Assembly: GCA_016935295.1 (NCBI GenBank)
Contig: JAFGRF010000113.1
Location: 1-7,128 of the forward strand
Direction of reading: 5' to 3'
DNA length: 7,128 bases
DNA from: Caldifarciminota bacterium
GTDB lineage: Bacteria > Hydrothermota > Tepidihabitantia > Tepidihabitantales > Tepidihabitantaceae
Shown here: one piece after another, positions 1 to 5,754 of the stretch
How the letters are laid out: every line of letters begins with the position of its first letter
Numbering within the stretch: the stretch's first letter is position 1
Program-made: the position numbers and the translations under genes
The notes under the pieces: generated by a model
What the model was told of the DNA's origin: nothing
The model's input: only the letters and a program-made list of their open reading frames with translations
Database searches by the model: none

Positions 1-339
1 GGTCGCGTCGTCGTTGTCAACCGATATCCGCCCGCTGGGTTCGTATCCCGGTTCTCCAACCAGGATGTCATCGCCCCAGAAACGCGCAGGTTGCTGCCAG
101 TTTGGGTCGTCGAACTCGCTCGGCGTCCCGGTGCCACCGGGGTCCTGGAGCGCCCAGTCCGGCTCACTGCTCTTGATGACGTTGCTGGTGCCGTCGGACT
201 GCCCTTGGTCGGCCGGCTCGAGCCCGGCACAGAGGTGCTGCCATGGTGGGACCACGCGTTCGGTCGGGCCGGTCTCGACCGAGCTTGCGGCGAGCACTGC
301 TCCTGCGAGCAGCAGTGTAACGAGGACGAGCTTCTGCAT
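1..339 (-). CDS. Secreted protein, N-terminal part (cut by window edge)
   Basis: The frame is open for 113 codons from an ATG at 337-339 down to position 1 and continues outside the window. An AAGGAG Shine-Dalgarno (345-350) sits 5 nt before the start. The protein begins MQKLVLVTLLLAGAVLA, a Sec signal peptide: short basic start, hydrophobic core, and an Ala-x-Ala type cleavage site near residues 15-18. The mature part is rich in Gly, Pro, Asp, Glu and Trp and low in Lys, with an isolated Cys37, which fits an exported protein. I do not recognise a domain. The stretch around residues 91-113 (DDILVGEP..., ISVDND) could open a beta-rich repeat or propeller domain, but that is a guess. The gene has its own promoter and is divergent from the two small genes starting at 560. 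The C-terminus, and so the function, cannot be read here. Confidence 0.8.
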   Translation of the reverse strand, partial: MQKLVLVTLLLAGAVLAASSVETGPTERVVPPWQHLCAGLEPADQGQSDGTSNVIKSSEPDWALQDPGGTGTPSEFDDPNWQQPARFWGDDILVGEPGYEPSGRISVDNDDAT

Positions 340-407
340 ACTTACTCCTTCGTTCAGAGTCTGCGTTCTCTCCGTGGACTTCGGAGCGATTGGTCGCGCT
401 CCAATTC

Positions 408-436
408 AATATAGAGGCCCGTGTCCTGTCTGTCAA
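408..436 (-). promoter_or_regulatory. Sigma70-type promoter of the secreted-protein gene
   Basis: On the minus strand there is a perfect TTGACA (431-436), a 17-nt spacer (414-430) and TATATT (408-413, 5 of 6 to consensus). Transcription would start near 400 and give a leader of about 60 nt before the AAGGAG and ATG of the secreted-protein gene. The -35 box lies within the 11-mer GGCTGTTGACA, which recurs on the plus strand at 519-529. Confidence 0.8.
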
Positions 437-523
437 CAGCCAAGTGGGACAGTATTCAACAATGCGAACAATCCTCCGGCGGAGGCACCCCCCGAATGGG
501 GCTGTCGACCTCGGCGCCGGCTG

Positions 524-552
524 TTGACAATCGGTACCGTTGAGATGACAAT
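524..552 (+). promoter_or_regulatory. Probable promoter of the small-gene pair
   Basis: TTGACA (524-529) is followed by a 17-nt spacer and GACAAT (547-552, 4 of 6 to TATAAT). The predicted start site, about 7 nt after the -10 box, falls at 559-560, on the A of the ATG at 560. The mRNA would then be leaderless, which agrees with the absence of a Shine-Dalgarno before this gene. The -10 match is modest, so the call is tentative. Confidence 0.45.
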
Positions 553-559
553 CTTCCAC

Positions 560-775
560 ATGGCTGACGTACGGCCGCTGGTACTTGCCCTTGCCCTGGA
601 AGCGGCGCCGCTGGGCGTTGTCCGGCAGGCCCGGCCCGCGCGGCGAAAGAGCGCGTACGTAGTCACGCTGGTCGTGGAACCGGACGACTACGAACCGGTC
701 GGTCTCGTCGAAACCGAGTCCGGTATCGACGTGCTCTGGCGGTATTGCGGAAATCCGAGACTGGCGGGTAGTTGA
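560..775 (+). CDS. Small hypothetical protein, 71 aa, possibly leaderless
   Basis: The frame encodes MADVRPLVLALALEAAPLG... and ends ...LWRYCGNPRLAGS. I recognise no family. The second half looks most protein-like: a run of Val/Thr/Leu, then acidic residues (VVEPDDYEP), with codons that mostly start with G and end in G or C, as in neighbouring genes. The N-terminal third is Ala/Leu/Arg-rich and less convincing. An in-frame ATG at 545 would add five residues (MTIFH). Neither start has a Shine-Dalgarno, but a promoter-like sequence places the transcript start at 559-560. The stop lies 3 nt before the next ATG, which suggests translational coupling with the membrane protein at 779. The opposite strand is also open across this stretch, so the coding strand is inferred mainly from the tight junction with the downstream gene. 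Confidence 0.45.
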   Translation: MADVRPLVLALALEAAPLGVVRQARPARRKSAYVVTLVVEPDDYEPVGLVETESGIDVLWRYCGNPRLAGS

Positions 776-778
776 ACC

Positions 779-1030
779 ATGGCACGCAAGTACAAGATCC
801 CGAAGCGCGACGCGGAGCGGGCCCTGAAGGTACTTAAGTATGAGCGGAAGACGGAGCCGAAGTACAAGCAGCCCAACTCGTTCGGGGCGTACGTGCTGCT
901 GCTCATCGGTCTGGCCGTTGCCGGGTTGGTAGTGTACTACGTCCTCAATCACAAGGAGCAGTTCTCGGACCTCTGGCGCCGGGCAACGCACCAGGAAGCA
1001 CCAACCGCTCCGGTCTACCCCGACCAGTAG
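779..1030 (+). CDS. Small single-pass membrane protein, 83 aa
   Basis: The N-terminal 33 residues are strongly basic (MARKYKIPKRDAERALKVLK, with more Lys after it). A single hydrophobic helix follows at about residues 35-56 (FGAYVLLLIGLAVAGLVVYYVL). A short hydrophilic tail with Lys/Glu/Trp/Arg and a Pro-rich end (PTAPVYPDQ) completes it. By the positive-inside rule the Lys-rich N-terminus should be cytoplasmic and the tail outside. No family is recognised; size and shape suit a small membrane-anchored accessory or nucleic-acid-proximal protein, but nothing shows a function. The ATG lies 3 nt after the stop of the 71-aa gene and lacks a strong Shine-Dalgarno, so re-initiation after the upstream gene is likely. 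The 3' side runs directly into the 24-bp repeat block. Confidence 0.72.
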   Translation: MARKYKIPKRDAERALKVLKYERKTEPKYKQPNSFGAYVLLLIGLAVAGLVVYYVLNHKEQFSDLWRRATHQEAPTAPVYPDQ

Positions 1031-1374
1031 CGTAGGCCGTCATCATCCGGTCCGCCCTGCAGACGACAAGGCAAAGCACCGTACAGTTTGCCCTGCAGGT
1101 CATCCTGCGAGTCACACCGCAAGTCGCCTTGAGGACGGCGCGGCAGACAGCGGCGAGAACAGCAGTCGGGGCAACACTGGCAATTGCGTTCTGGATCCTC
1201 CTTGAAATCGCGCCGCAGACCGTGATCCAGACCGCCCCGAAAACAGCTCGGACAATCACCTCGGGAGGAGCTTTGCCAATGGCCCCGCAGACCACCTCCT
1301 GAACCGTCCCCGGAACGACCCCCAGGGCGACTCGCACAGCGAACCGAACCGCTTCTAACAGTCCCTTTGTGCCA
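1031..1374. repeat. Gene-free block of degenerate 24-bp tandem repeats
   Basis: A unit resembling GCGCCGCAGACC recurs in fixed phase. Good copies start at 1054, 1090, 1138, 1210, 1234, 1282 and 1306, and weaker ones at 1078, 1114, 1162, 1186, 1258 and 1327. Spacings are 24 bp or multiples of 12, with one 21-bp step at the end. Read on the plus strand the frame from 1036 gives eight-residue repeats (APQTVIQT, ARQTAART, TPQVALRT, ALQTTRQS). It has no ATG start and is broken by TGA at 1300-1302, while the repeat continues beyond it. Read on the minus strand from an ATG at 1385 the frame stays open to 945 with Val/Ala/Cys-rich eight-residue repeats (VCGAIGKA, VCGAISRR, VCRAVLKA). That frame has only a weak AGGT before its ATG and runs antisense through the end of the 83-aa gene. 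I do not call a protein on either strand. Confidence 0.6.
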
Positions 1375-1403
1375 TTGACCCGCATTATACAGACCTGTAT
1401 AAT
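1375..1403 (+). promoter_or_regulatory. Near-consensus sigma70 promoter for the LOR gene
   Basis: TTGACC (1375-1380, 5 of 6), an exact 17-nt spacer and a perfect TATAAT (1398-1403) predict transcription starting near 1410. This leaves a leader of about 40 nt before the ATG at 1452. It is the best plus-strand promoter in the window, and the palindrome at 1381-1406 occupies its whole spacer and -10 region. Confidence 0.8.
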
Positions 1404-1406
1404 GCG
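1381..1406. promoter_or_regulatory. Perfect 26-bp palindrome, probable operator
   Basis: CGCATTATACAG is followed by the two bases AC and then CTGTATAATGCG, an exact inverted copy. It begins right after the -35 hexamer and ends three bases after the -10 hexamer, where a dimeric repressor would block RNA polymerase. Each arm contains TATAAT, but the minus-strand copy has no acceptable -35 box, so only the plus-strand promoter is supported. The regulator is unknown. Confidence 0.65.
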
Positions 1407-1451
1407 AATAATGACGATGGATGCACCTGGTTCACGGCCGGAGTTCCGCAA

Positions 1452-2003
1452 ATGAACCTCGCGAAGCGGCGGGAGTTCCTGATGCGCGAGCGGTGGTTTT
1501 CGCTCTGGGACAAGGTCGAGGTGATGGACCCGGTCACACAGGGCGTGGTCGGGCACTTCCAGCGGAAGCTCCTCACTCTGCGCACGCAGTACCGCCTGCA
1601 GGACCCGCTCGGCGACATTGAGCTGATTGTCCAGCAGAAACTGCTGGCTTGGCGGCCCACGTACAAGTTCTTCCGCGGCAACCCGTCGGGTGAGCCGGAC
1701 GAGGTCGGGTTCCTCGGGATTCTCAGAAGGGGATTCTTCGCCTTCTATCCGCACTACTGGTTCGAAGCCGCTGACGGCAGTCGCCGCTTCGAGGTGAACG
1801 GTGACTTCTTTGGGCTCAGCTACGACATAGTCGAGAACGGCCGGAGTATCGGCAGCGTCTCGAAGAAGTTCTGGGCCATTCGCGACACCTACGGCCTCAG
1901 GATCGAGCCAGCAATCCCTGACCAGACCGCGCTGCTGCTGTTGGGCGCGGTCATGGTCATCCACGCCATCCAGGAGAAACGCGGCCGCCGCAGCAGAGGC
2001 TAG
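1452..2003 (+). CDS. LURP-one-related (LOR/Tubby-like C-terminal) protein, 183 aa
   Basis: The pattern matches the LOR family (YxjI-like; tubby-like twelve-stranded beta barrel around a central helix). An opening FLMRERWFSLWDKVEV (9-24) is followed by an alternating beta pattern with LLTLRTQYRLQD and LIVQQKLLAWRPTYKFF. A typical late segment, GSVSKKFWAIRDTYGLRIEP, precedes a hydrophobic central helix (about 160-172, ALLLLGAVMVIHAI) and a basic tail. Related barrels bind phospholipid head groups, but bacterial LOR proteins have no fixed function; a cytosolic or membrane-peripheral role is inference. GGAG at 1440-1443 lies 8 nt before this ATG. An internal Met at residue 11 also has GGGAG upstream, but starting there would trim the first strand. 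Length is close to the family norm of about 160-200. The gene stands alone, with its own palindrome-covered promoter and a 201-nt gap before pruA. Confidence 0.8.
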   Translation: MNLAKRREFLMRERWFSLWDKVEVMDPVTQGVVGHFQRKLLTLRTQYRLQDPLGDIELIVQQKLLAWRPTYKFFRGNPSGEPDEVGFLGILRRGFFAFYPHYWFEAADGSRRFEVNGDFFGLSYDIVENGRSIGSVSKKFWAIRDTYGLRIEPAIPDQTALLLLGAVMVIHAIQEKRGRRSRG

Positions 2004-2204
2004 CGCTGCCTCAGTTTGACTTCGGCGGGCCGCTAGCTATCCTATAGCCGGGTCGGGGTTTCGACCCGGACACTTGGAGTGAACCCGGCAACGGCGGTCG
2101 CTCGCGTCAGAAGCGGCCGCGCGTGCTTCCGAAGCACAGCCCGGAATCAATAATAGCCGTTGCGATAACGTAAGTCCTTACAATTACTTATTGCAGGAGG
2201 CATC
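2004..2204 (+). promoter_or_regulatory. Structured leader between the LOR gene and pruA
   Basis: This gene-free stretch holds several hairpins: GCTAT/ATAGC (2036-2048), an 8-bp stem CCGGGTCG/CGACCCGG with a 6-nt loop (2048-2069), and GTGCTT/AAGCAC (2123-2137). It also has two mutually exclusive pairings next to the ribosome site, GTAAG/CTTAC (2170-2181) and TAAGT/ACTTA (2171-2190). No T-run follows the 8-bp stem, so it is not a classical terminator. Candidate -10 boxes are AATAAT (2149-2154) and TACAAT (2179-2184), but neither has a good -35. AGGAGG at 2195-2200, 4 nt before the pruA ATG, is a full Shine-Dalgarno. No known riboswitch class is recognised. Confidence 0.4.
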
Positions 2205-3749
2205 ATGCTACCGAAATTCAGCAATGAGCCGTATCTGGATTTCTCTAAGCCCGAAAATCAGGAGCCGATGAAGAAGGCGTTCGCCGACCTGAAGGCGAAG
2301 TCGAAGACCGTCTATGACCTGGTCATCGGCGGCAAGCACATCAAGGCCAAAGAGGAGTTCGTTTCCTACAATCCCTCGGACAAGAGCCCGGTCGGCACGT
2401 TCCAGAAGGCTACGGTGAAGGAAGCCGAGCTGGCCATGAAGGCCGCGCTCAAGGCGTTCGAGACCTGGCGCTACATGCCTGCCATCGAGCGGGCCGGCAT
2501 CGTGCTGCGCGCGTCGCGGATGATGAAGCAGCGCCGGTTCGAGTTCGATGCGGCGATGATCCTCGAAGAGGGCAAGAACTGGCTCGAGGCGGACGCGGAC
2601 TTCGCCGAGGCCGTGGACTTCCTTGAGTTCTATGCGCGCGAGGCAATCCGCTACGACGCGCCGGCAGGCGTGACCCCGTTCCCGGGCGAGAGCAACGAGG
2701 TGCGCTACATCCCGCTGGGCGTGGGCGTCGTGATTCCGCCGTGGAACTTCCCCTGCGCCATCATGGCCGGGATGACCACCGCGGCCATGGTCGCCGGCAA
2801 TACCGTGGTGCTGAAGCCCTCTTCGGACGCGCCGCTCGTCGCTGCGCTGTTCGTCGATGTGTTGGAGAAGGCCGGCATGCCGGCCGGGGTCGTCAACCTC
2901 CTGACCGGGCCAGGCGGCTCGGTCGGCGACTACCTGGTCGAACACCCGAAGACTCGGTTCATATCTTTCACCGGCTCGAAGGCCGTGGGTCTGGGGATTG
3001 TCGAGAAGGCGGCGAAGACTCAGAAGGGCCAGATCTGGATAAAGCGCGTCGTAGCCGAGATGGGCGGCAAGGATTGTATCATCGTCGACTCGGAAGCGGA
3101 CTTGGACGAAGCGGCCCTGGGTACCGCTATCGCCGCGTTCGGGTTCCAGGGGCAGAAGTGCTCGGCCTGCTCCCGGGTCATTGTCGACGCCAAGGTATAC
3201 GACGAGTTTCTCGAGAAGCTCCTGATTCAGACCAGGAAGTACCATGTCGGCCCGGTCGAAGACCAGAAGAACTGGCTCGGGCCGGTCATCAACGAGAAGG
3301 CGTTCAACTCCATCATGGAGTACATCGCCGTCGGCAAGAAAGAAGGCCGTCTGGTGCTGGGTGGCAAACGCGGCCCGGAACAGGGCTACTTCATTCAGCC
3401 CACGATTATCGCCGACATCAAGCGTAGCGACCGCATTGCCCAGGAGGAGATTTTCGGCCCGGTGCTCGCGGTCATCAAGGCGCGCAACTACTCCGATGCT
3501 CTGGCAGTTGCCAACGGCACCGAGTACGGCCTCACCGGCGCAGTCTACACCCGGGATCGAGAGAAGATCTACCGGGCAAAGCGCGAATTCATGGTCGGCA
3601 ACATGTACATCAACCGGAAGTGCACCGGCGCGCTGGTTGACGTGCAGCCGTTCGGCGGGTTCAACATGTCCGGCACCGACTCCAAGGCCGGCGGCAGGGA
3701 TTACCTGCTGTTGTTCCTGCAGGCGAAGTCGATGACGGAGCGGTTCTAG
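2205..3749 (+). CDS. pruA: 1-pyrroline-5-carboxylate (L-glutamate gamma-semialdehyde) dehydrogenase
   Basis: This aldehyde dehydrogenase superfamily enzyme oxidises glutamate semialdehyde (in equilibrium with P5C) to glutamate with NAD(P)+, the final step of proline and of ornithine/arginine catabolism in the cytosol. At 514 aa it fits the monofunctional Thermus-type P5C dehydrogenase (about 516 aa), without a proline dehydrogenase domain as in PutA. Visible landmarks are the PWNFP oxyanion Asn at 181, a cofactor loop VLKPSSDAP, the FTGSKAVG turn at 255-262, catalytic Glu285 in AEMGGKD and the nucleophile Cys319 in GQKCSACS. A conserved EEIFGPVLAV and a closing PFGGFNMSGTDSKAGG follow. The three catalytic positions sit 3 below my recollection of the Thermus numbering. 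The start is fixed by AGGAGG 4 nt upstream. No proline dehydrogenase gene is in the window; the substrate may come from proline or ornithine made elsewhere. Confidence 0.93.
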   Translation: MLPKFSNEPYLDFSKPENQEPMKKAFADLKAKSKTVYDLVIGGKHIKAKEEFVSYNPSDKSPVGTFQKATVKEAELAMKAALKAFETWRYMPAIERAGIVLRASRMMKQRRFEFDAAMILEEGKNWLEADADFAEAVDFLEFYAREAIRYDAPAGVTPFPGESNEVRYIPLGVGVVIPPWNFPCAIMAGMTTAAMVAGNTVVLKPSSDAPLVAALFVDVLEKAGMPAGVVNLLTGPGGSVGDYLVEHPKTRFISFTGSKAVGLGIVEKAAKTQKGQIWIKRVVAEMGGKDCIIVDSEADLDEAALGTAIAAFGFQGQKCSACSRVIVDAKVYDEFLEKLLIQTRKYHVGPVEDQKNWLGPVINEKAFNSIMEYIAVGKKEGRLVLGGKRGPEQGYFIQPTIIADIKRSDRIAQEEIFGPVLAVIKARNYSDALAVANGTEYGLTGAVYTRDREKIYRAKREFMVGNMYINRKCTGALVDVQPFGGFNMSGTDSKAGGRDYLLLFLQAKSMTERF

Positions 3750-3750
3750 G

Positions 3751-3776
3751 AATAGGGCCAATAGGACCTACTGACC
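3751..3776. repeat. 9-bp micro-repeats in the pruA-GTPase gap
   Basis: The gap holds AATAGGGCC (3751-3759) and AATAGGACC (3760-3768), directly adjacent, then a decayed third unit TACTGACC (3769-3776). No hairpin or promoter is obvious. The unit resembles in style, but not in sequence, the 8-9 bp repeats at 5687-5756. Confidence 0.5.
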
Positions 3777-3779
3777 TAT

Positions 3780-3783
3780 GGAG
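3780..3783 (+). promoter_or_regulatory. Ribosome site that decides the GTPase start
   Basis: GGAG at 3780-3783 lies 6 nt before the ATG at 3790, an ideal distance. It overlaps the earlier in-frame ATG at 3778, whose only Shine-Dalgarno-like match is AGGA at 3763-3766, 11 nt away. I therefore prefer 3790 over 3778. Confidence 0.6.
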
Positions 3784-3789
3784 AAGGCA

Positions 3790-5139
3790 ATGCCGGATAG
3801 AAAACGCGTCATCATCGTCGGTGCCATCGGGATGGACTACCACGTATTCAACACCTACTTCCGGGACAACCCGGAGTACGAAGTCGTGGCGTTCACCATG
3901 GCCAGGGAGCAGAATCTCGGGACGACCGGTGGCCTGCGGCCGTACCCCGCCAGCCTCAGTGGCAAGCTCTACCCGAGCGGAATTCCGACCCGGTACGAGC
4001 ACGAACTGCCGAGCCTGATAAAGGAGCTCAGGGCAGAAGAGGTGGTGTTCGCCTACTCGGACGTGTCTCACAACTACCTGATGAACCTCGCGTCGCAGGT
4101 GCTTGTGGCCGGGGCGAACTGGCGCCTGCTGTCGCCTCGGTTCCTCCAGCTTCAGGCGAACAAGCCGATTGCTGCAGTCTGCGCGGTCAGAACCGGTTGT
4201 GGCAAGTCACAAACCTCACGCCGCGTGTACGAGATACTCAAGAACAAAGGTCTGAAGGTCGTGGCGGTGCGGGAACCCATGCCCTATGGTGACCTCGAGA
4301 AGCAGGTCTGGCAGCGGTTTGAGACCTACAAGGACCTCGATGATGCGAAGGCGACCATCGAGGAACGCGAGGAATACGAGCCGTACATCGATAACGGCAT
4401 GATTATCTATGCCGGGTGCGACTATGGGGAGATCCTCAAGCACGCCGAGGAAGAGGCCGACGTCATTGTCTGGGATGGTGGCAACAACGAGATTGCCTTC
4501 TTCAAGCCGGACTTCCTGGCCGTCATTGTCGACCCGCTCAGGCCCGGGCACGAACTCCGCTACCATCCGGGCGAGGTGAATCTCAGGTCGGCCGACGCCG
4601 TGGTCATCAACAAAGAAGATACGGCCAGGCCGAACGACATCGAGAAGGTGCGAGCAAACGCTAAGGCGGCGAACCCGAAGGCTATCATCATCGACGCCGA
4701 TTCACCGCTGACCGTGGCCGACCCGGCCGCGGTCAAGGGGAAGCGCGTGCTGGTGGTCGAGGATGGTCCGACCGTTACCCACGGCGGCATGGGCTATGGC
4801 GCGGGCAAGATTGCCGCACAGCAGTTCGGAGCGAAGGAGATGGTGAACCCGCGGCCGTTTGCCACGGGTTCTCTCGCGAAGACCTTCGAGGAGTTCAAGC
4901 ACCTGCAGAACGTGCTGCCGGCGATGGGCTACTCGTCCGAGCAGCTCAAGGAACTTGAGAACACCATCAACGCGGCCGACTGCGATATCGTGCTTTCCGG
5001 CACGCCGATTGACCTGACCCGCATTATCAAGCCGAACAAGCCCATCGTGCGCGTGAGCTATCGGCTGCAGGAGAAGTCCAAGCCGGACCTCGAGGAGCTG
5101 TTGACCGCGATGCTCAAGCGAAATGGCCTGCTGAAGTAG
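3790..5139 (+). CDS. COG2403-type GTPase / cyclic 2,3-diphosphoglycerate synthetase-like protein
   Basis: The 449-aa protein (453 if started at 3778) has the two-part build of this family. An N-terminal Rossmann-like domain opens RKRVIIVGAIGMDYHVFN. A P-loop NTPase domain follows, with AVRTGCGKSQTSR (GKS at 138-140), WDGGNNE (228-234, Walker B/G3 region) and NKED (274-277, a G4-like NKxD). Near the C-terminus is the family signature EDGPTVTHGGMGYGAGKIAA. The P-loop lacks the usual first Gly of GxxxxGK[ST], which I recall as normal for this family. In Methanothermus a homologue makes cyclic 2,3-diphosphoglycerate with ATP; bacterial members are usually labelled GTPase and their reaction is not settled. 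It lies 40 nt after pruA with no terminator between, so co-transcription is likely and a link to P5C/glutamate metabolism is possible. I infer a cytosolic nucleotide-dependent enzyme; substrate unknown. Confidence 0.82.
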   Translation: MPDRKRVIIVGAIGMDYHVFNTYFRDNPEYEVVAFTMAREQNLGTTGGLRPYPASLSGKLYPSGIPTRYEHELPSLIKELRAEEVVFAYSDVSHNYLMNLASQVLVAGANWRLLSPRFLQLQANKPIAAVCAVRTGCGKSQTSRRVYEILKNKGLKVVAVREPMPYGDLEKQVWQRFETYKDLDDAKATIEEREEYEPYIDNGMIIYAGCDYGEILKHAEEEADVIVWDGGNNEIAFFKPDFLAVIVDPLRPGHELRYHPGEVNLRSADAVVINKEDTARPNDIEKVRANAKAANPKAIIIDADSPLTVADPAAVKGKRVLVVEDGPTVTHGGMGYGAGKIAAQQFGAKEMVNPRPFATGSLAKTFEEFKHLQNVLPAMGYSSEQLKELENTINAADCDIVLSGTPIDLTRIIKPNKPIVRVSYRLQEKSKPDLEELLTAMLKRNGLLK

Positions 5140-5148
5140 CGGCTGCCC

Positions 5149-5163
5149 GGCGGGTCACCCGCC
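5149..5163 (+). promoter_or_regulatory. Short hairpin at the GTPase-membrane gene junction
   Basis: GGCGGG (5149-5154) pairs with CCCGCC (5158-5163) around a 3-nt loop. The hairpin is 9 nt after the GTPase stop and 4 nt before the next ATG. No T-run follows, and it takes the place where a Shine-Dalgarno should be. It may limit initiation of the downstream gene or protect the upstream message. Confidence 0.35.
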
Positions 5164-5167
5164 AACT

Positions 5168-5704
5168 ATGGAAGCCAGCGCCGGAGAAGACCAGACACTC
5201 CGGCGCTGGCGCATTACGGTAACCGTTGCCGCGTGGCTTCTGATTGCGCAGTCGGCGCTGGCCATCCTCTCCGGCCTGGCTGGAATCATGCTGGCGCCGC
5301 TTGCGGACCCGGGAGTGATGCTCGGCCAACTCGGTCCATACGTCGACCGTTCAAGCGCGGCGGCATTCGGGACGCTCATGCGACAGGCCGCGCTTCTGAA
5401 CCGAATCCAGACCGTCGGCAGCCTTGTGCTGCTGGCCGGATCCATCGGGCTGCTACTGCGGAAGAAATGGGGCTGGTACACGGTGATCGTGGTTCACGTG
5501 GCAGCGGCGGCCGCGGTGTTCATCTGGATGATGCCGATGTTCGAGAACCTCTACCGCGCACTCGACCCACGCAGCGCCGGCACGATGGCGCTCGCGATGT
5601 CAGTACTCGCGGCCCTGGCACCAGCAGTGGTTGTGGCGTTCCTGCTTCTGCGACCGGTCGTCAGTCAGTTCCAAGAACAGGGGTCTAGGATTCCAGGAGT
5701 CTAG
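5168..5704 (+). CDS. Four-helix integral membrane protein, 178 aa, unknown family
   Basis: Four hydrophobic segments are visible at about residues 17-42, 82-98, 103-122 and 139-161. A longer loop (43-80) lies between helices 1 and 2, and the basic RKKWGW motif lies between helices 2 and 3. The N-terminus is short and hydrophilic (MEASAGEDQTLRRWR), and there is no cleavable signal. No family is recognised. It starts 28 nt after the GTPase stop, probably as the last gene of the pruA unit. No Shine-Dalgarno precedes the ATG; a GC hairpin occupies that position, and no other in-frame start exists upstream because a stop lies at 5132. The last codons (GSRIPGV) come from the micro-repeat/hairpin sequence at 5687-5738, so the natural C-terminus may have been replaced when that repeat arose. 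Confidence 0.68.
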   Translation: MEASAGEDQTLRRWRITVTVAAWLLIAQSALAILSGLAGIMLAPLADPGVMLGQLGPYVDRSSAAAFGTLMRQAALLNRIQTVGSLVLLAGSIGLLLRKKWGWYTVIVVHVAAAAAVFIWMMPMFENLYRALDPRSAGTMALAMSVLAALAPAVVVAFLLLRPVVSQFQEQGSRIPGV

Positions 5705-5738
5705 GGGTCCAGTCCGGACACTCGAATCCTGGAATCCT
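5687..5738. terminator. Long hairpin of micro-repeats between convergent genes
   Basis: AGGATTCCAGGA (5687-5698) and TCCTGGAATCCT (5727-5738) are exact inverted copies, 12 bp each. The 28-nt centre holds a smaller stem GTCC/GGAC (5708-5719). The sequence is made of 8-9 bp units of type AGGATTCC, AGGAGTCT, AGGGGTCC, and in inverse orientation GAATCCTT, GAGTCCTT, GATTCCTT out to about 5756. It covers the stop of the membrane protein gene and ends just before the stop of the alcohol dehydrogenase gene, so it could serve as a two-way terminator. No clean T-run is present. Confidence 0.5.
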
Positions 5739-5754
5739 TGAGTCCTTGATTCCT

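Noticed and set aside
14..559. Upstream extension of the plus-strand frame that ends at 775
   Set aside because: It overlaps the secreted-protein gene and its promoter on the other strand and shows Ser/Pro/Arg-rich noise. Only the part from 560 is kept.
164..991. Minus-strand open frame of 275 codons
   Set aside because: It crosses the promoter region, the secreted-protein gene in another frame and the antisense of two small genes. There is no Shine-Dalgarno, and GC-rich DNA readily leaves such frames open.
1381..1412. Divergent minus-strand promoter within the 26-bp palindrome
   Set aside because: TATAAT is present, but the -35 position reads ATTATT, a 2 of 6 match.
945..1964. Long open frame on the minus strand (339 codons)
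   Set aside because: It runs antisense through the well-supported LOR gene and the 83-aa gene. Only the part inside the repeat block (from the ATG at 1385) deserves attention, and that is reported as a finding.
2048..2069. Rho-independent terminator after the LOR gene
   Set aside because: The stem is good, but no T-run follows on the plus strand.
2208..3761. Minus-strand open frame of 517 codons opposite pruA
   Set aside because: Its translation is a His/Arg/Asp/Leu-rich antisense shadow; pruA on the plus strand has all catalytic motifs.
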